64,000 nucleotides of DNA from Malaya genurostris (Eukaryota; Arthropoda; Insecta; Diptera; Culicidae). Where the stretch lies: NCBI RefSeq assembly GCF_030247185.1, contig NC_080571.1:143760691-143824690 (forward strand). Reading direction: 5' to 3'. This document shows, one piece after another, positions 23,698 to 33,820 of this stretch. A program made the position numbers and the translations under genes. The number at the start of each line of letters is the position of its first letter. Within the stretch, counting starts at the first letter, position 1. Below the pieces are notes generated by a model. That model had not been told where the DNA came from and searched no databases. It saw nothing but the letters and a program-made list of their open reading frames with translations.

Positions 23698-26638
23698 ATG
23701 TCTAAACGAAAATGCAATCCTGCCGCTCCTTCATTGAAAATGAAGATACTCGGAGTAATGAAGGAGATTAACGGCAAATTTGTTTGCGATGCTGAGCCAG
23801 AATGCCGATACAGCCAAACGTCGCTAAATCCGCATAATTTTGCACGTCATATTGGAGTTCTTCACCCGGATGTGTTTAATTTGTTGGAGCTAGGTGATCC
23901 AATATCTGAGGAGCAAGTCGTGAAAAGAAAATTGAAATCATCGGCAACATCAGAATTTTCGAAAAGCGGGGATCAAGCTATGGTTAAAATATCAAAAACA
24001 CGTGTTCTAGGTGGTATTGTTAAATTAGTGACAAAACACCACCAAGCTTTCAACATACTGAATTGGGAAGGGCTGCGTGATCTCATAGATCCCCAATTAG
24101 CGCAATTTGGCGTAAAATTGAACAACAAAAACATTGCCGAATATGTAGGCCACGTGCGATCAGAAGTGGATAAAATCATTAGCAAGGAAGTAAAGCACCA
24201 ACTGATTTCGATCAAGTTTGATACCACAACTAAAAACTACAAAAGTGTCCTTGGAGTGAATGTCCAATTTTTCAAGGGAACACAACTTGTTAAACGCACT
24301 CTTGGTAAGTATTAATGTTCTAATGAAGTGCGTAAACCATTCGATATTCCAAAGCATTTTTTTTTCGTAACCTATTTTAATAAAATTCTTCCATCTTGTA
24401 ATGTAAGTTTTGGTATGTTTTTGTAATATTTTTTCCGAATTGTATTCTCATAATTATTTGTCCGTGATTCAACATCATTTTAAAAAAAATATTCGTCAAT
24501 ATACAAAAGTTATCTTTTGTATTTTGTATTACTAGTCTTAATTATTTTATTAATTGTGAAGTTCGTTTTAAAAAAGCTTACTCTAAATAAAAGCTTTACT
24601 TTGAAAGACGAACAGATTTTAAATCAGTGTTGTAAAAGACTGAGATTATCAGATTATTTGTTCAAACATAAATGAGTCATGTTGATTTGTGTACATCTAG
24701 TACAGAGTAGCAGTGTACCGCTTTACGTTAAATGTTTATTTATAGGGATGATCGAATTACATGAAAAACATACGGCAAAAAATTTGAAAATTAAGATAGA
24801 AAAAATATATCGTAAATTTGAAACCGAACCATGGTAAATTTATACTGGTACTGTGGATAATGCTCGGAATGTTTGTGCAACAGTTAAAGAACTTCAAGAA
24901 TCACAGGGTGAAGAAAAAAAGGTATGGATGGAAGAATATGCCGAATGTTTGGAACAAGAAAATATGTCTAATGAAGAAATCACCTCGAACATCGAAATGT
25001 ACAATGAATTATTAGGTGATCATGAGATGCTTTGTATTAGATGCGGAGCTCACACGTTGAAGTTAGTTGTGGGCGATATTACAAACGGATTGAATATAGA
25101 GGAAACCAGTCGAATTATTTCAAATATAATTCACATTGTAAAAGCTTATCGCAAAGTTGACTACAGAGAAGCTTTTAATCTAAACCAACAAAAATTTCCA
25201 CTGATTCCAAATTCTACCCGATGGAACGTTCATTATGTAGTGATGCAAACATTGGCATGTGGTCGTCCATTTTTTGATCGCTTGGCGGTAAATGTTCTAG
25301 AGTTTGAAAGTTCGTTAAGCTTAAAAACCATATAAATTAGCTCATTCAGAACTCATTCTTACATCTTTCACAATACTGGGATTTCATCAACGAGTATTGT
25401 GATGCTTTCAAAGCCATGTACGAAGCAACTATACGGGTTCAAAAGTTGTTCTGTACGCTAAGTCAGTTTTATTTAGAATGGCTGATGATTCATGGCCATG
25501 TTGCTGCACTTCTCGGTAACAACCGGTTCAAAGACGGCATTCAACAGTCTATGAAGCGCAAAGAGATGACTATTTTCAAAAAACGACGCATACCGTTCGG
25601 CTATTTATATGGATCCCAGATTTGTATACAATATATCCAAAATGTTTACCCCAAATGAGCGTGAAAATATAATAGTGAGTATTTTAAATATCATTTATTT
25701 TTAACAAGAAATAGTGTATTATCAGATAAAATTAGTTTTTGGCTGTTGAAAAATGCAAAGCTAGCCGCGCAAACTTTTTCTGGTTAGCGTGATGGGTAAG
25801 TCCTTTCACGCAGCCCACCTGGGTTCGATTCCTAACCCCGCAAATAGGGTCAGAAAGTTTTTCTGACCCGAAGAGGTTCTGGAAATACTAGAATCAATTA
25901 TTATGAAAGAGTCTACTCGTCAGTTTTTTGGCAAGTAGTTATACAACATACACTTTTGGACTATAAATTTTAGCTATATTTATTGTTATTGAATATTCAA
26001 TAAATGGTTTTTTATTTCTAAGCATTTGAATTAACGATAAATCAAAAACTAGGAACCTCGTTTCCTTGAAATAAATCATATGTTTCTGTTTTGATCATTT
26101 GCAGGCATACTTAACATGATTATGGAAGAAAATTAATTCTTCAAAAATGAAACCAGAGTTTGGGAAAGAAAATGAATAGAATCTAATAGAGCCCAAACCA
26201 TCATCGTCACTTGCGTTTAACATGGATCAATATATTAGTTCTATGTTTGGAGTAGAATCCTCATCAACCGAGATCGCCGCAGATTCGATTGAGCAGGCAA
26301 TGAAAGACTTGCAGTACCAGAAGCGTCACTCCGCAGATGATTCTTCATTCAACGTGATAGAATATTGGTTTAAACAACGGATTCGCGACACCCGGCTATG
26401 GGAAATAGCGAGAGTCGTATATACAGCGGCGTCAACGCAGGACTCTGTAGAACGAGACAACTCACATTTTGGATTGATTTTCACCCCGCAACATAATTTG
26501 ATTGGGGAGGAAAATCTAGAGAATATCTTGCAAGTGCGGTTGAACGAGGAGTTTTTTTTATTCAATAATATAATTTTTAAGGCACACTGCTTAAGCTCTA
26601 AAGTGCCAAGAGCTTTTTCTATTTTTATTAACGACTAA
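23698..26638 (+). pseudogene. hAT-family transposase with BED zinc finger and two introns, degenerate
   Basis: Exon 1 (23,698-24,304) encodes a BED-type finger: cysteines in KFVCDAEPECRYS, histidines in FARHIGVLH. It then runs into the transposase core. A consensus splice pair (donor g|gtaagt at 24,305, acceptor tatag at 24,745) joins to GMIELHEKH. Exon 2 (24,746 to about 25,672) contains VDNARN, but an in-frame TAA at 24,836 and frameshifts near 25,335 and 25,560 break it. A second intron probably runs 25,673-26,104 (donor gtgagt, acceptor ttgcag). Exon 3 (to 26,638) holds the C-terminal dimerisation region (EYWFKQRIRDTRLWEIARVV). Family members excise and reinsert DNA. Its lesions argue against a domesticated host gene. 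Confidence 0.82.
25760..25935 (+). repeat. tRNA-derived SINE-like insertion in hAT intron 2
   Basis: The stretch contains a perfect RNA polymerase III B-box, ggttcgattcc (25,830-25,840), preceded by a loosely A-box-like ggttagcgtgatgggtaag about 50 bp upstream. No proper cloverleaf forms, so it is not a tRNA gene. A short hairpin, gggtcagaaagtttttctgaccc, follows at 25,849-25,871. It fits a tRNA-related SINE remnant. Confidence 0.6.
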
Positions 26639-26710
26639 CTTAAAACTAGAATAGAAAAATGGATAATGTTGTATTGGGGTCGCAGTGGTCGACTTTGGCA
26701 GATCCAGCCT

Positions 26711-29653
26711 TCAGCTGGCGATCGGCACCGGCCGGTGGATGAAATATGTCATGAGTCTTCCAGATGACGTTGGCCGCATCGCATGCGAAGGAACCCAGAC
26801 TAAAGATATTGAATAAGACCGTTCAGATAAAGTTCTCAAGTGTTCCCGTATTTTCCCCAGGAAATATGGGGGATACTTTTCTGGCTTCATTGCCCGGAGA
26901 GCTTCTAATGAGCTTAGACTGTCCGTGACAATGAAGTAATGGTCTTTGGGCAAGGTTTCAATGATCTCGAGGGTGTACTGAATAGCAGCTAATTCTGCGA
27001 CGTAAACTGAAGCCGGATCACTGAGTTTGTACGAAGCGGTGATGTTCTGATTGAAGATACCGAAGCCTGTGGACTTGTTGATGTTTGATCCGTCAGTATA
27101 AAACATATTTTCACAGTTGACTGTTCTAAATTTGTTATTAAAAATATTAGGGGCCACTTGAGGGCGTACGTGATCCGGAATTCCACAAATCTCTTCCTTC
27201 ATGGATGTGTCGAAAAACACAGCAGAATCAAAAGTATCCAAAAAAGGACGGTTGGAAACAAACGAAGAAGGATTAATATTCTGAGCCATGTAATCAAAAT
27301 ACAAAGACATAAAACGTGTTTGAGAATCAACTAACCTTTCGAAGTTTTCAATCACCAAAGGATTCAAAATGTCGCATCGAATGAGCAAACGATATGAGAG
27401 AACCCAGAACCGGGTTTTCAATGAAAGAACGCCCGCCAGCACTTCGAGGCTCATCGTATGAGTCGATTGCATGCAACCCACGGAAATACGCAAACAACGA
27501 TACAGGATTCTTTCCAGCTTGATGAAATGAGTATTCGCCGCGGATAGGAAGCAAAAGCATCCGTACTCCATCATGGACAATATCGTTGTTTGGTATAATA
27601 ATTTGGTCTCCTGGGTGGGCATCCCACCATGATCCGGTTATTGTACGAAGAAAGTTGATTATCTGCTGGCATTTTTGTTTCAGATACCTAATGTGACATT
27701 CCCAAGTGCCTTTGGAGTCGAACCAGACCCCGAGATATTTGAAAGTGAAGACCTGAGCTATGTTTTCACCCCCTAGTTGAAGCTGTAGTTGTGCTTGTTC
27801 TCGCTTCCTCGAAAATACAACCAGCTCAGTTTTCTCCGTTGAGAACTCGATACCCATCTGAAGAGCCCATGATGACAAGTTGTCGAGAGTATCTTGTAAT
27901 GGTCCTTGGAGATCGGCAGCTTTGGGTCCTATAATAGACACAATGCTGTCGTCGGCAAGTTGTCTTAGCGTGCATGATGTGTTGATACATTCATCGATAT
28001 TACTTACGTAAAAATTGTATAAATAAATTGTTGTATTAAGCATGAGCCCTGAGGAAGACCTATGTAGCTGAATCGTATTGTCGACAAATCACCATGCGCG
28101 AAGTAGATGTGTTTCTCAGACAATAGATTATGTAAAAAGTTGTTCAAAACTGGCGAAAGACCATGCTGATGCAGCTTCTCAGACAGGATATTTATAGAAA
28201 CTGAATCAAAAGCCCCCTTAATGTCTAGGAAAACTGACGCCATTTGTTCTTTACGAGCAAATGCCATTTAAATTTCTGTTGAGAGCAACTCAAGATAATC
28301 GTTCGTTCCTTTGCCCCTGTGGAAACCAAATTGTGTATCTGAAAGTAAGCCATTAGTTTCGACCCAATTGTCTAGACGGAAAAGAATCATTTTTTCGAAC
28401 AACTTGCGGATACAGGAAAGCATAGCAATCGGCCTATACGAATTGTGATCGGAGGCTGGTTTCCCTGGTTTTTGAATGGCGATAACTCTTACTTGTCTCC
28501 AGTCGTGTGGGACAATATTACCCGTGAGAAACTTGTTGAATAAATTCAGCAAGCGCCTTTTGGTGGGGTCAGGCAGATTTTTCAACAAGTTGAATTTTAT
28601 TCTGTCTACTCCCGGGGTTTTATTGTTACATGACAAGAGTGCAAGTGAGAGCTCTACCATCGAAAACGGTGTTTCGTTTGTATTTGGTGTCGCGGCGCGG
28701 GTAATCTTCTGTTCCGGAACAGAGTCTGGGCATACTTTTTTAGCGAAATCGAATATCCAGCGGTTGGAATATTCCTCGCTTTCATTCGTGGTGTTATGAT
28801 TGCGCATTCGTCGGGCTGTGTTCCAAAGAGTGCTCATAGATGTTTCTTTCGTTAAGCCGTCTATAAACCGACGCCAGTAACCGCGTTTCTTGGCTCTAAT
28901 CAAGTTTTTAATTTTAACGTCTAACGCCGCGTAATTTCGGTAATTATCAGGTGTTCCATTTTTTCTGAATATTTTATACGCGGAGGCTCTCTCCGCGTTT
29001 AAATTTGTGCACTCTTTATCCCACCATGGGTTGGGAGAACGGATGTTAGTTTTTGCGCCGGGTACACGTTTCGTCTGAGCTTGAATCGCAGTATCGAGAA
29101 TCAAGCCAGCCAAAAACGTGTACTCTTCCTCCGAAGGAAGTTGTTGAGTTCTTTCAAGTTTCTCAGATATCGAGGTCGCATAGCTATTCCAATCAATATT
29201 TCGTGTGAGGTCATACGAAACATTGATTGTCTTCGATGGTTTTGAGCCGCTGGTGACTGATATTACGATCGGTAGATGATCGCTACCGTGGGGATCAGGA
29301 ATTACCTCCCACGTGCAATCCAACCGTAGCGATGTTGAGCGAATAATGTTAAAATCGTGGAAGTTTAAGGATATTTCAGAAGTTAACTAAGTTTCGCACA
29401 ATGCAAATGCGTCACATTTCAGATTATTTACTAGAAATTTAAGAGAATCTACTTTTGGGATGAAACTTCTGCAATTCCACTGTAAAACGGTGATTAGATC
29501 CGTGACCTCGGTGGATGATTTAGCCATCGAAGGATACAATCGCTGAGAGAACGCAGTCAACTGCTTCAAATATGTTTTTACTGTTGGCATGAAAGCAATT
29601 AAAATGCTTCTAAGAGGGTCTGAAATATTGAAAATTGTAAAAATCCAGTCCAC
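26711..29653 (-). pseudogene. I/Loa-like element copy C, ORF2
   Basis: This is related to copies A and B but clearly diverged. The endonuclease opens with VLQWNCRSFIPKVDSL and stops at 29,387, where TAG replaces the tryptophan codon after CET. Most of the endonuclease is then deleted up to DPHGSDHLP (about 29,300). RT lies in three frames: 28,268-29,323, 28,004-28,267 (LDIKGAFDSV, GLPQGSC) and 27,348-28,043 (RQLADDSIVS). RNase H follows in 26,711-27,622 (FYTDGSN, SDSLSSLEAL, WVPSH). At VPSH the sequence switches to unrelated DNA, so the 3' end is missing. Loss of the 3' end of a target-primed element implies a later deletion or recombination. Confidence 0.85.
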
Positions 29654-29682
29654 AACATCAGAGAACTTGATAAGTCCAGCAC

Positions 29683-30856
29683 CTAGTTGTTTCTTTGGTT
29701 TACTGGGACGCTTGGGGATTTTGTAGTCCCGGGAAGTCGTGGGAATTCCATCTCGGAATTGAGCTTTCCAAGACCAGGAGTTTTTTGCTTCGGTGGTGTG
29801 TCCCGATTCCCGTTAGCTGTAACTTTTCGAAGCCCTTCGGAAGACACCTTCGAATCCTTACTAGGGAGCTTATGAGAGGATTTATTTATTCTTTTTCTAC
29901 AGCTATGAGGGACCGCCGAAGATGGACCTTCCAAAGGGTCGTCAGAATCGCTTTCGTCAGTTGACAAGCAGGCATATGGGTTCGTTGTCTGTTTAGGAGG
30001 GGTGGCACTTTTAAGCCTCTCGGTGAAGGAACGCTTGGAGTGCTCTTTTGGGAACGCTTCATTTGATCACCTCGCAGTTTGTACGCAGGACATGCCATTA
30101 TGTCATGCGGACCCTCCTTGCAGTAGAGACACTTTTCAGCATCATTACCGCAAGAGCCATCTGCAAGGGCTTCCCCACATTTAGCACAACGTGGCTTATT
30201 GCTGCAATGGGTAGCTGTATGCCCCAATTATTTGCAATTAGTATAATTCATTACTCGAGGTACAAAACGACGAACAGGCAGACGAACCCGGTCCAAGAGG
30301 ATGAAGTTGGGCAAAGCCGATCCGGCGAAGGTCACACGATACGAGTTTGTTTGGGGATAAGACTTTGTTCCATCCCCTGCGATCGATACTAAATGCAATC
30401 GCTTGCAGTCCAGTTTCTTGACGTTCTTAAGTGAGGGGTCCTTAAAGCAACCCGCCCCGTACTTAAGAATGTCCTCGCAAGTCAAACTCGAATCGGTGAC
30501 CATACCGTCGATTTCGGCTTCGCGAGCTGGCACGTAGACGCGGTACTCCAGCGTAAAAGGATCCTTTTGAACAAGCTCATTAGCCTGTTTTGAGCTGGTA
30601 AACAAGACCCTGAGCTTGTCTGGCCGTATTCTATCAATACTTTTGATGGTATTATATCGCGATGTCAGGTCCCGCGATATTTTTAAAATGTTTAATTTTT
30701 TTCTTTCGATTTGGTCCGGAAATAGACCGCGTAAGGCCCGGCCGGTAGTGCGAGCCCATCCGAATAGCTCTTTATGCGAGACTTCTTACAGTCAAGGGAA
30801 GTCTCCATTTGATCATCGTGAAGGGGGGGGAGGGGGGGTCAGGATTTAAATTAGAC
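29683..30856 (-). pseudogene. I/Loa-like element copy C, ORF1 with zinc knuckles
   Basis: The start ATG is at 30,856 (MSNLNPDPP). A run of C (G on the plus strand, 30,824-30,838) causes an early frameshift, after which the frame continues (IRPDKLRVLFTS). A block at 30,228-30,605 ends in NYTNC, then a TAA sits inside the first knuckle near 30,227. Further cysteine-histidine motifs follow: HTATHCSNKPRCAKCGE and CLYCKEGPHDIMAC. A frame change near 29,930 leads to a serine-rich C terminus with MEFPRLPG. The protein would bind element RNA. Confidence 0.8.
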
Positions 30857-31427
30857 ATGTTGCGGAGCTACCTCCGCGCAGAAATAAATGAATCGGGGAG
30901 AAATAGAACAGTCGAATGCAGGAAGGGAAAAAAAACTAAATAATGATACTTAACTTAAATTCAACGGGGGCCACCAAGGCCCAGCCCTCGTCGATCGGCG
31001 TATCGCCGCTTCGATGGTGTGCAAAAAACCTCCGAGAGGAAAAAGCACACTCTTTTGTAATCCGCACAGTATAATCACAATGGCCACTGAGATCTGTCCT
31101 TGATTGATCAAACAATCACCGGCTAACGGTACTGTTTTGATCGTCCGCTCACAACAATGCACTGCTTCAGAGTATAATGTGCCAAAAACCTCTCACAAAA
31201 AAAGCACTATTGCCTATTACACAATAGCGATATAATCGTCTGGTCACGTTATCACACACGGTACTGGTTTTCAACGCTTTCGCAGTAAACACAATGCGCG
31301 TCCGTTCGCTCGGAAGGTTGAAACGGCAATGAACGAGGAGTTAATCACACAAGCCATTGGCTCCGCTTTCGCTCCCAATCCTACAAACTGAAATTCACCG
31401 TTATACCAATAAAACCTGTTTTAATCC
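30857..31427 (-). other. 5' untranslated leader of I-like element copy C
   Basis: No coding signal. This is the stretch upstream of ORF1 on the minus strand. It contains two similar segments with caaaaa(a)cctc and aaaaagcac (about 31,021-31,050 and 31,183-31,207). Its outer limit against the satellite-type repeat at 31,428 is not clear. Confidence 0.5.
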
Positions 31428-32015
31428 ACCTAGTGGTGTAATTATGCCTTTCTTATATCAATCATACCATAATATATAATACTGTGGTATTGTTCAAAAT
31501 AATTTTCTACGATTCTTGGAAGAATAACCGAAATCGGTTTGTTTGACCGTCTACTGATGAAATTATCGATTGGAGAAAATTTGAGGTCGATTCAGAGATT
31601 TTTTTTTTGCACATTTCACCTCATAACTCAGGAACCGGAAATCAGATCAAAATGAAATTCAGGAATTTAGTATTGGATCTAAAGAGCTTTGATTTGAATC
31701 TAAGTTTGTAAAATTCGGTTTAGCCATCTCCGAAAAAAGTTGGTGCACATATTTTCACAGTTCTTTGCACATTTTACCCCGGAATTCCGGAACCGCAAGT
31801 CGGATCCAAATGGTATTCAGGAATTTTGTATGAGACAACAAGACCTTTCATTTGAATCTAAGTTTGTGAAAATCGGTTCAACCATCTCCGATTTAGTGCT
31901 ATATGTGCGATGGTATATGACGATGGTATATGATGATGGTATATGGTATATAAAAGTTGGTTTTCGCAGTGATTGCATAATCTTTCTGTATGAGAAAAGT
32001 AAAAACATAATTTGT
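31428..32015 (+). repeat. Satellite-bearing repeat family S, short member
   Basis: It begins ccacctagtggtgtaattatgcctttct, comparable to ccactaagtgg followed by gcctttct at 63,538. It contains two units about 158 bp apart (acattt at 31,611 and 31,769), each running through a caggaaccgg- or ccggaaccgc-type stretch to tgaatctaagtttgt and accatctccg. Their layout mirrors the reverse complement of the 168-bp monomers at 61,687-63,020. An atggtatatga micro-repeat follows at 31,911-31,950. Confidence 0.65.
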
Positions 32016-33395
32016 TTTTTTCATTATTTAGAATAAAGACGATACCTTAAACATGTACGCATGCTTCAGTCATCTGCAAAGTTGAACTACAATTCACAAC
32101 CATAGGAAACCAACCATCGTTGAAAAACGCAAAAGCAGTTTTCTCTGATAACTTTAATTTAATTTCTAAAAATCAATATTCTTTTGACAACAATGTAATA
32201 AATGAATTGATATTTATTCTACGAATTTTCACCCAACATGAAACAGTGTCTATTTTCCTGTAGTGAATTTCCCCTGAAATAGGAGTTCCATTGAGATACA
32301 AACACATGAACTCATCCGCATCTGGTTGAAATTTCGTCCCTTCTTTGTTCGTTGGTCCCTTATGTCCATTGAATACCGCTGCCCGGGTGAATGTCTAAAC
32401 AATTGCTTAACACTTCCCCGGTAACACCCCTAATATAAACAAACACTTGTAGCAGTCTTCAGTGTTGCATGCAAATCAATACTTGGTTGAATCTTATTCA
32501 ATTATATCTGAATCGTATTATTCGTATTAATTTTCCGTGATTAAAAAAAATAAAATGTCAACACTATTTGCACGATGTATATCTTCCTTAAATATTTTCT
32601 ATAATTACCTAAAACATTCTAGAAGACCCCTATTTTAATCTAAAAACCCGTTTATGAGATAGTTACAGTTACAGTTTTTTTTTTATTTTTATGGAATTTT
32701 CGCTTAGGTCCTTGTCAAACATATGACTAGCATTCAAATAGCAAACACAGATTGTTCTGAAGAATGAAGAAAACTTATGAAACATTTGAGCCAAATTAAA
32801 AATGGTAATATTAAAATAAAAAAAACTGAAATCGCTTAGTAAATAAATAAACTGCGAACCTTAGATATAACCGAAAACTAAATCAATTTTTTCCCACTCA
32901 ATACCGATAGATTTCCTAATCAGCCGATTCAAACTATCCTTTTTTTACTTGTTTCATAAATCCCAGCGCAATAACCATCCAAACAGTCAGGATTAGTGAA
33001 ATCAATGAGGCTTCGTTTGAATTACAGCCGTATTGCAGTGCAATCACAGGAGTGTGACGAATGGTAGCATTCATCAAATAAGCTGAAAAAAGTGTGCACT
33101 GATTCATAGCAAAATGCTTATCTGACGTAAACATGTCCCCACTACAGCAAAACCTTTATTCATATAAACGTTCACAGCACGAGAGGAGAAAATTATATTC
33201 ACGGCGTCTATGCTTCATGAAGACTCTACCACCAGCACACTGTACCATCTGTGCATATGTGGAATATATTTGCTTCCACTAGCGTTTTGTTTGTGTGGTT
33301 CATTTTGGCTGGAAAGGCGTCCTCTTTGTGAGCGGTGGAATTGTTCGCTCACAATGCAATGGAAACTATATATTCATTTACCAGTGAATGAATAT
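32016..33395. other. No supported gene; probable right arm of the hAT insert
   Basis: AT-rich sequence without recognisable coding potential. A minus-strand frame of 66 codons at 32,934-33,134 has one hydrophobic stretch but no family resemblance. The last 200 bases lead to the insert's right terminal repeat. Confidence 0.4.
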
Positions 33396-33407
33396 TCCAA
33401 AGCCTGG

Positions 33408-33820
33408 TATTTACCCATCGTATATAACAACCGAAACGATGTACTCCCAGTCCTGTTAGTTCCTTCGATTCCAGACTGTGTTATACCGGGAATGAATTTT
33501 TGGAACAAGTTCGGAGTGAAGGCAGTGTGTTGCTTGCTCGAAATGGAAAGTACATCGATCCACAGGGAAGCAAAAATGAACAGAAAAGGCGCTTGGAGCA
33601 AACAGTAGCGAAATATCCAAAAGCTCAAGATGGAAAACTAGGTCGTACCAACATGTACCAACATATCGAGATTCCAGACCACTTACAGCATTTACCGTTC
33701 CATCCAGGGGCCACTTTCAATTTAAAGTAGTGCCTTTTGGATTATGCATCATCGTTTGCTCGGAAACCTTCGAGGAACATATAGTTCTGCTAGAAGAAGT
33801 GGCTCGTCGACTTCAAAAAG
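33408..33820 (+). pseudogene. pol: G element protease end and RT start, with active-site deletion (block copy 1)
   Basis: It resumes the protease after the 10.3-kb insert (VYNNRNDVLPVLLV) and runs to an RT fragment. Compared with 43,974-44,145 it lacks about 80 bp, from after FGLC to just before IIVCSETFEE, including the YLDD catalytic codons. Between protease and RT palm both block copies also lack the RT finger region, so that deletion is older than the duplication. The frame is then cut by X4 at 33,821. Confidence 0.8.

Larger units (their letters stand above)
23120..33407 (+). mobile_element. 10.3-kb insertion: hAT transposon loaded with later insertions
   Basis: The G protease gene is continuous at 43,630-43,670 but split here. 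The insert starts ctagggtttgga and ends tccaaagcctgg, which are imperfect inverted repeats (10 of 12). tattta flanks it on both sides (23,114-23,119 and 33,408-33,413). Inside are a hAT transposase gene, a 5-kb I-like element, and a satellite-type repeat. Ends and transposase fit a hAT transposon, though hAT duplications are normally 8 bp, so the assignment of these ends is tentative. Confidence 0.7.

Noticed and set aside
25790..25850. tRNA gene
   Set aside because: The B-box is perfect, but acceptor, D and anticodon stems do not form. A tRNA-derived SINE remnant explains it better.
23698..26638. Domesticated host gene derived from a hAT transposase
   Set aside because: An in-frame stop, several frameshifts and location inside a transposon-in-retrotransposon nest argue for a dead transposase.
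30616..30849. Plus-strand frame over the ORF1 start of I-like copy C
   Set aside because: It is antisense to recognisable ORF1 sequence and ends in a G-run translation.
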